Shown here piece after piece: positions 36,073 to 48,290 of a DNA stretch of 64,000 nt (positions are counted from its first letter, which is position 1; the number at the start of each line of letters is the position of its first letter). The notes beneath the pieces are model-generated. The model did not search any database. It was not told where the DNA came from and worked only from the letters and a program-made list of their open reading frames with translations. Both the position numbers and the translations under genes were made by a program. Origin of the DNA: Triticum aestivum (lineage: Eukaryota; Streptophyta; Magnoliopsida; Poales; Poaceae); contig NC_057809.1 of assembly GCF_018294505.1 (NCBI RefSeq), positions 133,212,979 to 133,276,978 of the forward strand, given 5' to 3'.

Positions 36073-36410
36073 TGTTAGTGCTTGGGTTTCGGATGAGGGG
36101 GGAGGCGCCTTAGCGGGGATGGAAGATTGGATGAGATTATGTGCGGACAAAGATGGAGAAGCGAATATGTGCTGCGGGAAGTGGACAAGTGATGATGACT
36201 ACAGCACGCTGCTTGACTTACGAGACACATACCAGCAGCGTTGGGTCATGTCGATGCCAGACAACTTGCTTGAGTGATCACAGTACTGGTACTCCCTACA
36301 ATGCTATGCCCTAACTTGCTTGAGTAGAGTAGTACAGTAGGACTCTGCTCTACTACTAGCACCAGAGGAGTAGTATATTCTAATCTAAAATAGTTACAAA
36401 CTTCAATGCC
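36073..36410. promoter_or_regulatory. Upstream region of the F-box gene
   Basis: About 340 bp 5' of the minus-strand F-box gene. No clear TATA box is seen on the minus strand. A short segment AACTTGCTTGAG is repeated at 36267 and 36311. Promoter assignment is by position only. Confidence 0.3.
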
Positions 36411-37240
36411 CGGGCGTGGAACGACTACAAACCATGCTCAAAGACCGTATCTACGTGGTGTTTGGACATGGGCGACAACCTCAACGCCAACGGTGCTGCT
36501 CCCGTTGCACCGTATGTGTTTCTGTCCTTCCTGTTCGAAATCGTGGTAGAATTCATGTTTCTACTCTGTATCCTACTACTATGCTAGTCCACATGATTAG
36601 TTTCATCTCTGTTATAGCCATCATGATTTATTTTGTGCTTATTCGGATTAAATCTCGTAGTAACTTGCTCATATATTCAACTGGCGCAACGTCCCCTACA
36701 GCCACTCCCCTTTCATGGACGGCCTGGTCGATGTTGGAATTTTGCTAGTAGGCCTTTATAAGGTGAGCTCTTCTACCACTTGTATGAGCATAGAAGAGGA
36801 GACCTACACGCGCGCTCCTCCTCCTCGCTCACCTCGCCACGCCACGCCTCATCACGATGCGCCGTGGGTTGCGGGATTGAGCCGAGCCGAGGATAGAGCT
36901 ATACTCCCACGACCTACCCGGCCCGCACAATATAGTTTCTCACCACCGTTCCAGATCATTGCGCCGCCAAGCAATTCTTCTCCATCCCTCCTTTCGGTGT
37001 GCACCGGGAGAAGGGACAGCAGGCCTCCGGAACCCTGCCTCTCGTGATCCTGTATGGGAGAGGGGCGATCATGTTTTTGGGGAGCGCACTTGCGCGACTG
37101 CTGGCAGTGACGACTTCGCAAACGACGACTTCTTCCCTGACCTCGGCAACCTCATCCTCGACATGGGTGACAACGTCAACACCGACAACCAGTGAGATAC
37201 ATGGTGTAGGAAGCGGTTTGGGAATTTGCATGCCTTTCCA
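36411..37240 (+). other. Rearranged repeat-derived fragment of unknown class
   Basis: Two blocks seem out of order. The segment at 36463-36560 starts GACATGGGCGACAACCTCAA and runs into a hydrophobic-coding stretch. The segment at 37080-37195 encodes an acidic peptide (GSDDFANDDFFPDLGNL) and ends with a second copy of GACATGGGTGACAACGTCAA. Such sequences are widespread in wheat transcripts and intergenic DNA as I recall them, but I cannot name the family. Frames are 60-120 codons with no domain. I do not call a gene. Confidence 0.35.
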
Positions 37241-37440
37241 ACTAGTGAGATACTCCGTACAAAGTACGACAGATAAATAACCACAGAGAAGGAAGCTAAA
37301 AGTAAACAATCAAACGAGCATGTTTGCATTTGTTTTGCATTGAATCGTTTCACAAGCTTGACTAGTGTTGTTTTTCTACTTTTACAAAAAACGCATCATA
37401 ATGTTAAAACGTGCATTTGCACGTACATAAGTAATAGTAG

Positions 37441-37530
37441 TACTCCCTCCGTCTAGGTGTATAAGTCTTCCCTCCTTCTTGGTCACGGTGCACAATCGAA
37501 GATGACTTATTGACCTGGATGGAGGGAGTA
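37441..37530. mobile_element. Stowaway-type MITE
   Basis: 90 bp with TA at both ends as target duplication and inverted termini CTCCCTCCGTCTAGGTGTATAAGTC against GATGACTTATTGACCTGGATGGAGGGAG. This is a complete small hairpin element of the Tc1/mariner MITE class common in grasses. Confidence 0.85.
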
Positions 37531-37756
37531 GCACAGTCTGCAAGCATATATCGACAGAGACGTGTAGTGCGATAGTATATAGTAAAGTTTGTGCTATATG
37601 CACGTACTTGCAAAATGCGTACGAGTACACAATGTTTCCAAACTTTCCCTTTTACATACTTAATTAAGGACGCTAAAAATTCCTGAACGTTCGGGATTTA
37701 TCATTTGTGTCCCAAAACTAATGAGATCACCTTAGGAAACAAAAATTATACTCCTC

Positions 37757-38376
37757 CTAAAAGCCACGACGCTCGCAGGAGCGCTTGCGGCACGCCACGA
37801 GTGCCCTGGTGCGCGGCCGTTTCCCAGCGCGCCGGCACAACGCCTCTTCCTCAGCCTCGCAACTCGCGAGGTGCTGATTGGCGGCTTGCCGGCGGGCGAG
37901 CACGATCTCACCGGTGTGGTGATCCAGCGCCAACAGGTACTCCTCCTTGCTGGAAGCGTGCACCCGGTCCACGTACCGCCAAGCGTAGATGAGGCGCTTG
38001 GGCCCGACTGCACTCAGGGCGTCGGCACGGGCGTCCTCCGCCACCCTCACGGCCCTCGCACGAGCCTTCTGCCAAAGAGCCAATTGCCCGACTCTCTCGG
38101 ACGCGACATAGGCCTCCCAGGCAGCTTGTTCCGCGGTGCGCTTCTCTTCCTCGGCCTTCTTCTTCGCCTCTATTTTGGCGCGCTCTGCTGGAGGCAAAGC
38201 CTCCCACAAGGCGACATCCATTTCTTTCCAAAGCTCCTCAAGGCTGGGGGGCTCGGTGGGCGGCGTGGTGTTCTCCTCGTAGCGGGGACCCGACGCCTCT
38301 TCCGGCGCGTGTGCTGGCGAGATTGGGAATGCCGACGCGTCCACCTCGATGCGTCGTGGCGAGGAGCAGAACGCCG
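37757..38376 (-). pseudogene. Unknown plant gene, 3' part, split by the retrotransposon nest
   Basis: This open frame of about 205 codons continues the gene whose first 50 codons are at 56165-56314. It is in frame after discounting the 38377-56164 insertion and one target copy CGCCG (38372-38376). It starts with a degenerate third copy of a 14-residue repeat (FCSSPRRIEVDASA). A charged helix rich in Glu, Lys and Ala follows (PPAERAKIEAKKKAEEEKR), then a conserved-looking tail with WRYVDRV and LLALDHHTGEIVLARRQAAN. It is rich in Arg at the end. No known domain is recognised. The composition suggests a coiled-coil nuclear or cytosolic protein. The few codons read upstream of 38376 come from the LTR and provide no ATG. 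Confidence 0.65.
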
Positions 38377-40049
38377 TGATGTCTACTACACAACCTTCTT
38401 CTTGTAGACGTTGTTGGGCCTCCAAGTGCAGAGGTCTGTAGGACAGTAGAAAATTTCCCTCAAGTGGATGACCTAAGGTTTATCAATCCGTAGGAAGCGT
38501 AGGATGAAGATGGTCTCTCTCAAGCAACCCTGCAACCAAATAACAAAGAGTCTCTTCTGTCCCCAACACACCCAATACAATGGTAAATTGTATAGGTGCT
38601 CTAGTTCGGCGAAGAGATGGTGATACAAGTGCAATATGGATGGTAGATAATAGTTTTTGTAATCTGAAAATATAAAAACAGCAAGGTAACGAATGATAAA
38701 AGTGAGCGTAAATGGTATTGCAATGATAGTAAACAAGGCCTAGGGTTCATACTTTCTCTAGTGTAAGTTCCCTCAACAATACTAACATAATTGGATCATA
38801 AAACTATCCCTCAACATGCAACAAAGAGTCACTCCAAAGTCACTAATAGCAGAGAACGAACGAAGAGATTATGGTAGGGTACGAAACCACCTCAAAGTTA
38901 TTCTTTCCAATCAATCCGTTGGGCTATTCCTATAGGTGTCACAAACGGCCCTAGAGTTCGTACTAGAATAACACCTTAAGACACAAATCAACCAAAACCC
39001 TAATGTCACCTAGATACTCCAATGTCACCTCAAGTATCTGTGGGTATGATTATACGATATGCGTCACACAATCTCATATTCATCTATTCAACCAACACAA
39101 AGGACCTCAAAGAGTGCCCCAAAGTTTCTACCGGAGAATCACGACGAAAACGTGTGCCAACCCCTATGCATAGGTTCATGGGCGGAACCCGCAAGTTGGT
39201 CACCAAAACATACATCAAGTGGCACGTGGTATCCCATTGTCACCACAGATATCCACAACAAGACATACATCAAGTGTTCTCAAGTCTTTAAAGACTCAAT
39301 CCGATAAGATTACTTCAAAGGGGAAACTTGATTCATTACAAGAGAGAAGAGGGGGGAAGAAACATCATAGGATCCAAATATAATAGCAAAGCTCGCGATA
39401 CATCAAGATCGTATCATCTCAAGAACACGAGAGAGAGAGAGAGAGAGAGATCAAACACATAGCTACTGGTCAATACCCTCAGCCCCGAGGGAGAACTACT
39501 CCCTCCTCGTCATGGAGAGCACCGGGATGATGAAGATGTCCACCGGAGAGGGATTGCCCCCTCTGGCAGGGTGCCGGAACAGGGTCCCGATTGACTTTTG
39601 GTGGTTACGGAGGCTTCTGGCGGCGGAACTCCCGATCTATGTTGCGTTTTGGAAGTTTTAGGTCACGTGGGGTTATATAGGCGGAAGAAGCACGTTAGGG
39701 GAGCCATGAGGGCCCCACGAGGCAGGGGGGCACACCCTAGGGGGGTGGGCGCCCCCCACCCTCGTGAGCACCTCATTCCTTCCTTGACGTGGGGTCCAAG
39801 TCCACCAGGTGTGTTTCCTTCCAAAAATAACTTCTCCAATTGATTTCGTTCCGTTTCGACTCCGTCTGATATTCCTTTTCTTCAAAACACTGAAATAGGC
39901 ATAAAACAACAAATCTGGGCTAGGCCTCCGGTTAATAGGTTAGTCCCAAAAGTAATATAAAAGTGGATAATAAAGCCCAATATTGCCTAAAACAGTAGAT
40001 AATATAGCATGGAGCAATCAAAAATTATAGATACGTTGGAGACGTATCA
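38377..40049 (-). repeat. 3' LTR of the minus-strand Sabrina-like element
   Basis: 1673 bp. It holds a (GA)n run at about 39428-39450 that is longer than in the partner LTR, and TATATAA on the minus strand at 39673-39679. Otherwise it is nearly the same as 54500-56164. Confidence 0.9.
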
Positions 40050-41122
40050 AGCATCCCCAAGCTTAATTCCTGCTCGTCCTCGAGTAGGTAAATGATAAAA
40101 AAGAAATTTTGATGCAGAGTGCTACTTGGCATAATTTCAATGTAATTCTTCCTACTTGTGATATGAATATTCAGATCCATAAGATTCAAGACAAAAGTTC
40201 ATATTGACATAAAAATGATAATACTTCAAGCATACTAACTAAGCAATTATGTCTTCTCAAAATAACATGGCCAAAGAAAGTTCATCCCTACAAAAAAATA
40301 TAGTTTAGTCATGTTTCATTTTCATCACACAAGAATGCTCTCATCATGCACAACCCCGATGACAAGCCAAGAAATTGTTTCATACTTTAGTAATCTCAAA
40401 CTCATAAACTTTCACGCAATACATGAGCGTGAGCCATGGATATAGCACTATGGGTGGAATATAATAATGAGGGGGTTATGTGGAGAAGACAAAAAGGAGA
40501 AAGTCTCACATCAACGAGGCTAATAAATGGGCCATGGAGATGCCCATCGATTGATGTTAATGCGAGGAGTAGGGATTGCCATGCAACGGATGCACTCGAG
40601 CTATAAATGTATGAAAGCTCAACAAAAGAAACTAAGTGGGTGTGCATCCAACTTGCTTGTTCGTGAAGACCTAGGGCACTTGAGGAGGCCCATTGTTGGA
40701 ATATACAAGCCAAGTTCTATAATGAAAAATTCCCACTAGTATATGAAAGTGATAACTCAAGAGACTCTATATGAAGAACATGCTACTACTTTGAAGCACA
40801 ATATATGAGACTCGCTATATCATGGTGCTACTTTGAAGCACAAGTGTGGAAAAAAAGGATAGTAACATTGCCCTTTTTTTGGGCCTTCTTTTTTTTCTTT
40901 GGCCTTTCTCTTTTTTTTGGGACAATGCTCTATTGAATGATGATCATCACACTTCTATTTATTTACAACTCAATGATAACAACTCGATACTAGAACAAAG
41001 TATGACTCTATATGAATGCGTCCGGCGGTGTACCGGGATATGCAATGAATCAAGAGTGACAAGTAAAAATTATGAATGGTGGCTTTGCCACAAATACTAT
41101 GTCAACTACATGATCATGCTAA
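40050..41122 (-). other. Sabrina-like interior, 3' side
   Basis: It begins with GCATCCCCAAGCTTA (40051-40065), complement of the polypurine tract, and continues with AT-rich sequence without a long frame. Open frames of up to about 140 codons at 40402-41274 have no domain features. It ends at the inner insertion, whose target copy is GCAAT (41123-41127). Confidence 0.65.
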
Positions 41123-41833
41123 GCAATTGTAACATCCCAAATTTTCAATTTGGAATGTACACATTAGATCATCATGCATACCTTTTTTTTCTTGCATTTT
41201 GGTCGATCCTAAAAATTTCATGCAACTCAAGGACCTTCGGAGAGAGTTGGACATTTCGTTATTTTCATATTTGAGAGTTTTCTCGAATTTGAAAAGAGGA
41301 TCATTTGATTTATTTATTTCATCTTCAATTATTTTTCCAATATCAAAAATATAAGAGAGGGAATAATATGACTTTCCCAAATTGAGGAAAAATGAAGATT
41401 TAATAAATAGATCAAATTTTGTTTGCCGGAGTTTATTTGCATTTTATTTGGATAGGGAAAAATGCGCGTTTTCAAAAATTGCATTTTAGGCCCAGAGAAA
41501 AGTTCATTTTGTTCGGCTCATTTTTAGGAGTCGGGGAAAATTTACTTTAGAATTTTTGGAGTTCGTTTAGATTTTCTTTTCTTTTGTTTTCTGCGCACGA
41601 AACCGATTTAAAAAAAAAGAGCCAGGCCAGCCGGGCCAAAGGCCCAGCCAGCCGGCCACCTCCCCAGCCTCCCTGCGCGCGTGCGCCAGGCGCAGGCAGC
41701 GCCAGCCGCCGCCGCCTCTAGGCCGAGTCCGGCTTGGACTCTAGGCCGGCGCCCCTTGCCTCTTTCCTTTGTTTCGTTTTCCTATTCCTAGTCTATTTCT
41801 TGTCCCCTACCCCAAGAAACCCCCCCCCTCACC

Positions 41834-41843
41834 TATATAAATA
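41834..41843 (+). promoter_or_regulatory. TATA box in the gag-only gypsy LTR
   Basis: TATATAAATA followed by CCCCCACA. The copy in the 3' LTR starts at 48989. It lies shortly upstream of the GC-rich minisatellite, as expected for an LTR core promoter. Confidence 0.6.
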
Positions 41844-41880
41844 CCCCCACACCCCCCTCCAAAACATCAAATCAAACCCC

Positions 41881-42214
41881 NNNNNNNNNNNNNNNNNNNN
41901 NNNNNNNNNNNNNNNNNNNNNNNNNNNNNNNNNNNNNNNNNNNNNNNNNNNNNNNNNNNNNNNNNNNNNNNNNNNNNNNNNNNNNNNNNNNNNNNNNNNN
42001 NNNNNNNNNNNNNNNNNNNNNNNNNNNNNNNNNNNNNNNNNNNNNNNNNNNNNNNNNNNNNNNNNNNNNNNNNNNNNNNNNNNNNNNNNNNNNNNNNNNN
42101 NNNNNNNNNNNNNNNNNNNNNNNNNNNNNNNNNNNNNNNNNNNNNNNNNNNNNNNNNNNNNNNNNNNNNNNNNNNNNNNNNNNNNNNNNNNNNNNNNNNN
42201 NNNNNNNNNNNNNN
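41881..42214. other. Assembly gap (334 N)
   Basis: The gap lies in the GC-rich minisatellite of the 5' LTR. In the other LTR the corresponding stretch (49037-49148) is 112 bp, of which about 50 bp is present next to the gap, so the true missing length may be nearer 60 bp. Open frames running through the N are artefacts. Confidence 0.95.
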
Positions 42215-44235
42215 CGCCGCCGCCCTTATAGCGCCGCCGCCGCCCTTATAGCGCCGCCGCCGCCCTAGCACGCCGCCGTCGCCACCGTTCGCCCCGCCTC
42301 GCCGGAGGTAGCCCCGCGCCTCTCTTTTTCTTCCCCGCGGTTCGGTTCTTTTAAAGGAAACTGTTCCAGTTTTCTTTTCCGGTTTTTCTCTCCGATTCTT
42401 CGTTTTGGTTTCTTTTCCGAAACCCTAGATCGGTTTTCCATTTTCTTTTTTGGTTTCTTTTCCGAAAACCCTAGATCGGTTTTCGTTCTTCTTTCGGACC
42501 GTTCGTCTCAATGAACGTGATCACCGATTATTTCCGGTTAACGACGCCCGTTCGTTTAACCGTTCATCTTTTCTTTTCGTCGGATTTATTCTGCGATTGT
42601 GATCTCAGATCCGATCTTCGTTCTAGTCTTTCTTCTCGCCCGTTTATCGGAATCAGGTGATTCAAGCGCCTGGAGTTTTGTTTTCGAAACCGCCATTCTG
42701 TCTAATCAACTTAAACAAGTTTTTGCCCCGGTAAAATTTGACCTAGATTCAACTTGCTAGAACCAAGTTGTTTTCTTCCGTCGTTTGTTTTCCATTTCTT
42801 TGTTCGGTTCGTTCTTTCTTTGCACCAGGAGTTCTTAAGTTGAACTATCTGGTTCGTTCTCTTGTTCGAGTTTTACTTGTGCATTAGATGAGTACTTATT
42901 GTGTGGTTACTATTGTTTTCTTACGATAGATTGACCGGAGTGTGACGAGTAGATCTATCAAGAGTTTTAAGTATGAATCATCTTCATCTACATTGCAGGC
43001 AAGTTCACACTTTGATCATACCTTTTCTACAACCCAGTTTTATTGCATTAGATCAATCCTCTCACATTGCATGATTAGGATCTAATTAAATTGTGGGATG
43101 GGAAGTAGATGAGGTAGTACCTATTACCTGTTTATTATGAAACCTTTGGGAGTTACTTCTACGTTTGCTTATTATGCCATGCTATGCTAGTAGACGTGGA
43201 TTGGGTGAGTGATATCCATGACAGATGTGAGTTGATAATTTTAATGGTTTATCTAAGGTGGCAACTTAAACACACATCTGGGTGGATTGAGGCACCTGAT
43301 GTCTATCAGGACTTGCCTGTTTTATTTTGGACCGCCACCCAGGCTCAAAGGGATCATAAGATATTTCATGCTAGAAAATTCCGTGTGCAGCCACATGCTA
43401 CTATGGGCTCTGGCATAGTTGACTAAGTTGTGTGAACTCTTACGGGGTGGACTAGCAGATGTAGGGGTTGTAGGTGGTACGGTCTACCCCACATGTAAGG
43501 TGCTAGCGCTTCTGAAAGACTATGTCTCGGTCATCCGTTTCTCAAACACCATGTAGTGCGAGAAAACAAACGAAGGCGATCGAGTCATGTGGGGAAAAGT
43601 GCGCAAACCTCTGCAGAGTGTACAAACTAATCATGATTAGCCGTGTCCCCGGTTCTGGACAACTTGAGTATCTAGTACTTGAATATCAAGTGAATCTCAA
43701 CATGTTACTTCTAATTAATGTTGTTGGGTTTTAATTATTTTTAATTGGGATTGAGAATGCTGTCAACCATTCTCAATGTTTCACAACCACCATGATAGTT
43801 AAATAAATTTATTCCTTTGCAGTAGGGAAAAATTGGCTTTTCGCAAAAACCTTATAACCATAGAGCTTTTCCACCAGCCATATATGCATATAGTGATAGC
43901 CATTGTTCATCATTTTTCTCTATGGTGTGAATTTGCCAGTACATTCAATGTACTGACCCGTTTCGGGCTACAACATCTCATGTTGCAGGATTATCTTACG
44001 ACGAGTAAGTGATACGTTAGGGTTACGATTTCTACACTCAACTTTGCCGTTGGTGTTGATGGGAATCCACAACCTTGTTGCTTCCGCTATTTGGATTGAG
44101 GTAATAGTATTTACGCTACTTTATACATGTGACCTCTGTTATAAATCCTTCGAGTACTGTGTGTGTTAGCATACCGATCCAGGGATAACAGCTAAGCACA
44201 AAGACTTGATCCATTCGGGTCGGGTCGCTACAAGA

Positions 44236-44247
44236 TGGTATCAGAGC
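44236..44247 (+). other. Primer-binding site of the gag-only gypsy element
   Basis: TGGTATCAGAGC three bases after the LTR, the standard initiator-methionine tRNA complement. Confidence 0.9.
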
Positions 44248-45452
44248 ACATGTTGACTATAGGACGTGACCCTAGAAACTGGCAAGCCCATAGCAAAGAT
44301 TTTCTCTACAACTTTCCCTTTCAAAAAGATCTTTTACCTCTCTTCTCTTCTGAGCTTATTCAAATATTCCATTTTAGTGAGACCATACCCCTTTCCCCTT
44401 TTGACCCCACGAAGATTCGACTGATGAGACCACTCCAAGAAGTACAAGATATCGGACAACTACGACCACTACGGAATGAAGAGTATTTTCCGTGCATCTG
44501 AATAATGGAAACTACAACGGTTGAAGACTCCGAAGACTAGGAGAATTGAAGGCTCTGTAGAATTTCCAGATTGAGTATGACCTAGGAAGGCTACCCTTAT
44601 GGAACTTGGCAGACTATGGAAGTTGTCAATACCCGAGATCAAGGTGTATCGGAGAAAGACTGAAACAAGGAGCATGAGAACTCAAAGTTTTATCGAGAAA
44701 ACCCTAAGGCAGGAGATATCAACTATGGAATGATAGCTCATGGAAATGACAAGAGCAGAAACACATCTATCCAAGAAGTCATCACCCGCTGATGCTATTG
44801 TCACCGTGCTGAGTTAAGGATGCATTTCTTCATAATGGATTTGATGGAAGAAGGCTGATGGAGCACCTATTAGTAAGATGAAGTTTTAACCTTAGCCGGT
44901 CTATCACCAGGATCTGGAGTAGTACATCAAGAAGTTTAAAATGGAGCTCCAGGAAGTCGTATTAGACAAGGAAGCATTTCGTGAAGAACTTAAGACCAGA
45001 AGTTGAAAGCAGCCAAGCTAGAGAAGTAAAACCTTGAGATACAGGAGATTCGTCAGGAACTGAAGGACAGTAGGACCATGGTTCATGCCAAGGATGTTGA
45101 AACCTAGAAGTTTGAAATGCAACTCCAGAATATTACAGGATGTCACGAGAGATTTCACGTCAACAGAGATGATCTGGCAAAAGAACTTGAGAAGGACAAG
45201 CATGATTGGAAGAAGCCATTGGAGGCTTGAACAAGGCTTGAAGAGTTTGGAGACGTTGAAGATTCATTGACCTTTAGAAGACCAAACCCCTATTATATAC
45301 CTACGTTAGATGCGACGTTTGTGAGGTGTCATTTGTTTGATGTTTTTCGACAGCCACAACAAAAATCTGTCTTTTCAAAACTTTTGTTTGTATTGTGTGC
45401 TTTCCTCTCTCTTGATCTCTCTTATCTCACCCCAAACCCATGGACCCAATAG
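44248..45452 (+). other. Leader and decayed gag start of the gag-only gypsy element
   Basis: About 1.2 kb between the primer site and the open gag frame. Short interrupted frames with Gln/Glu-rich coiled-coil-like wording (about 44880-45240) suggest a decayed N-terminal gag region. No frame exceeds about 90 codons. Confidence 0.5.
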
Positions 45453-46373
45453 ATGATGAATGGAGATGAGCTTGTATTTTCTGGACCGATGAGTCAATTG
45501 GAGACAGACCGATGGATTCAGAACATGGAGGAACATATGGAGAACAACCCTATAGTCGGAAAGGATATGGCCCAACATGCTCTTCAATGCTTTGAAAGAG
45601 GTGCTGCTACTTGGTGGAGGATGTATCAAACCATCAATGGATGGCAAGCAGTAACCACTTGGAAAGAATTTAAGTTGACTTTGCTAAAGTCTCAGTTTGT
45701 GTCCCAGAAGTTGAAGCCTTATGGAAAGGACATGAAGAAACCTTGTGCATGCAAGATTTGTGGAGAAATCGGACACACCCATAAAGAACACAAGGATGAA
45801 TGCCCAAATTGTGAAGGAAGTCACCCAGCTGAAGAATGCCCAACTAGGCAAATTACTTGTTTCTTGTGTGAAGGGACTACCCACTGCCCTGCTCAGTGTC
45901 ACATTTACCCCATGGTACAAAGAACCATCCAGCAGAAGAAAGAAGCAACGAGAGGAGCCCTTATGGAAAGTTTAGAAGAACCTGTGATGAAGGAAGATGT
46001 GGAGGACACGCCGAAAGAAGAACCAATTAAACCCCACACCAAGTCATGCTATTCATGTGGAGAAGAAGGTCACATCTCCCAAAATTGTTTGAATGGGGAT
46101 CTAGTAGAATTCCCGGCTGAGGAAGTAGAGTATGACCCACAGGAAATAGAAGCCCTGATTGGAATGGAAAAGTCCAGAAAGAGAAGTAGATTGGATTCCA
46201 GGAAGGATCTGAGTCATGTCACCTGTTATGGGTGCAAGGAGTCAGGGCACTACCTCAACAAATGCCCAAAAAGGAAACCTCGAGACTTGTCGGAAGTAAT
46301 ATGTTTTTGTTGTAATGAAGCAGGGCACTTTGCCAGAGAATGCCCCAAGGAGAAGGAAACTTGTGCTAGATAG
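45453..46373 (+). CDS. Gypsy gag with an extended array of zinc knuckles
   Basis: 306 codons from ATG 45453 (a second Met follows at once). Residues about 20-90 resemble the Retrotrans_gag core (ERGAATWWRMYQTINGW and WKEFKLTLLKSQF). The remainder carries six Cys-rich clusters. Three are canonical CX2CX4HX4C knuckles (about residues 199-212, 258-271, 284-297), and three earlier clusters have altered spacing (about residues 98-150). An acidic linker separates the groups. The protein would coat and package element RNA. The junction between the capsid core and the first cluster is unusually short, which suggests an internal deletion. An uninterrupted frame in an element without pol is consistent with selection for, or recent loss from, a trans-mobilised lineage. 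Confidence 0.8.
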   Translation: MMNGDELVFSGPMSQLETDRWIQNMEEHMENNPIVGKDMAQHALQCFERGAATWWRMYQTINGWQAVTTWKEFKLTLLKSQFVSQKLKPYGKDMKKPCACKICGEIGHTHKEHKDECPNCEGSHPAEECPTRQITCFLCEGTTHCPAQCHIYPMVQRTIQQKKEATRGALMESLEEPVMKEDVEDTPKEEPIKPHTKSCYSCGEEGHISQNCLNGDLVEFPAEEVEYDPQEIEALIGMEKSRKRSRLDSRKDLSHVTCYGCKESGHYLNKCPKRKPRDLSEVICFCCNEAGHFARECPKEKETCAR

Positions 46374-48276
46374 TTGAGTTTGCAACAAAAGAAATGGAGT
46401 AGTAGAAGTGAGAACATTTCCTTTTATATTGAGGTGTTGAGTTGAGACTTGTAATGGAAAAGCAAGAGATTTTAATCATTGGAGAATGAATAAAGTAGCA
46501 TCATTGGTACTGATATGGATTTTATGAGTTGTTACTCTATGAAGAAGGATTTTGACCATTTTTTTAGGATAAGAGAAATATGGTCTATGGAAGGTTTGTG
46601 CATTTTTAGGGTGGTAGTACCCTGTAAGAACCATTGACCCTGGAAAAGATAAGGATACTCCACTGAGTGGATTTCGGACAAAAATGAATACGAGTTTTGT
46701 CTCGATATGCGTGATGCCCCAAGAGTAGGTGGGATGAAGTTGGAGACCGTCAGTTGTTTGGACCAAAGGTGATCAAAGGAGTCAGAAGAGAATGTTAAGT
46801 TGATTCGAGATAGACTGAAGGTAGCTCAGTCCAGGCAGAAGAGTTATGTAGACTCAAAAACTCAAGGAGGTAGTCTATGAAATTGGAGACAGAGCATGTC
46901 TTCATGTGTTCCCTCTGCGAGGAGTTAAACGAATTGGAGTTAAGGTAAAAGTTAGCCCCGAGATTTGTAGGACCATACCGAGTTTTGGAGCGTATGAGAG
47001 AAGTGGCATACAAGTTTGAGTTACCTGAAGGACTGTCAGGAGTTCAAGATGTGTTTCACGTTTCCCAGTTGAAGAAGTGCCATGCAGAGATGGCTAATAT
47101 TCCCTTGTAAGGACGCTTGACCCTGGAAAGAAAGATGATGTTCCACGAAGTGGAATATGGACGTCATAAGTATAAGTTTTTATCTCGGTATGAGGGATAT
47201 CCCACGAGGATGAAGAGACAAATTACTATTGGATATAAAGGAGGTATGATGTTGGTAATATGGAGCAATGGCAACCCCATGACAAGTCTGAGTACTCACG
47301 TCTTGGTTTGGTGCCAATAGAAGGAAGGAAGACAGTACAATTGGATGGATTTAAGAATACTAGGAAGTTGGAACAATGATCAGTTGCTCGATGATAAGTT
47401 CAAGGACTACAAGTGATGAGATGGGCCATAACCCACAGGCCCCAGGACCTGCCAAGAAGCACGCACATTCTTGCTGAAGGAAAAACCCTGAAAGAAGTTA
47501 CGATTTTATTGACAGATGATTTTATAGGAGTTTACGCAAAACCTGAGAGTTGTGAAGGAACAATAGATGTTTGTCTAGCTTGCAGAATCAATGGATTAAT
47601 CCGAACTTGGTTCGTCGACGAGAGAAATTCTGAAATGCTTGTGAGGATGACCGAGTGTTAGAATGCAAGATTCGCTAAACCATATATAAGGTAATGATTT
47701 GGGTGCGGGATGGATTGATCACCATACCGACTTACTCTTATTATTCGCCCTACTATATGGGATGGTAAATCTGAGTGACTTACCTATAGTGGAGAGACGA
47801 CGATCAAAACCTTGTTTAAGCCTTAGAATGGTATAGGTATTTTTCCCTTGTACAAGGTAGCTTTGCCAACCGTAGGTTATACGGTGAGGATCAACCCAGA
47901 CCCATTTCTTGCAGGAGAAACCATAAATGGTTGACCACCATGAGATATCGATAGTTGTTTAGTTTTGGCGCCAGACCCGTCAGCTACAAAGACCCAGTCA
48001 CAGAATAACCTTACCAAGATGAAAGGACAAAAGAATTGAGGAAAAGGTTATGCCGTTACCAGAAGAGCTCAGAGGAGAAATTTTCTCGAGGATCTGAGAA
48101 GAACGACACTGTCAAGAATAAGGATGGAGTATATGAGTTTTGATGGAACAGTAACCATGCTTCTAAAGGTGGTAGCACCCCAGACACCGTGTGATGATCG
48201 ATGGATTTTGAGAAGACCCCCAAACCCTAACCTTTTCTTGCTAGCCTCTCCGAATCTCGAGGATGAGATTCCTTTT
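46374..48276 (+). pseudogene. Degenerate integrase C-terminus/chromodomain region
   Basis: Around 46838-47110 the text resembles the end of a gypsy integrase: an [16 protein letters not shown] stretch, then a phrase matching [16 protein letters not shown], typical before the chromodomain. Frameshifts and stops interrupt every frame. From 47110 to about 47290 there are scraps that may be the chromodomain. The rest (47300-48276) shows no recognisable domain. Protease, reverse transcriptase and RNase H are missing, presumably by deletion between gag and here. Confidence 0.6.
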
Positions 48277-48290
48277 AAGGGTGGTAGGTT

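Larger units (their letters stand above)
41128..44232 (+). repeat. 5' LTR of the gag-only gypsy element (contains the gap)
   Basis: 3105 positions including 334 N. It contains a TATATAAATA box at 41834-41843 and a minisatellite of about 20 bp (CGCCGCCGCCGCCCTTATAG) flanking the gap. Apart from the gap it matches 48291-51119 closely. Confidence 0.92.

Noticed and set aside
38377..38425. Seventeen codons of LTR read in frame into the split gene, as if a new start had been gained
   Set aside because: The frame begins at a TTG, not an ATG, and no ATG is available before the gene sequence.
41734..42271. Frames of 165 and 134 codons on opposite strands
   Set aside because: Both run through the block of N and lie in an LTR.
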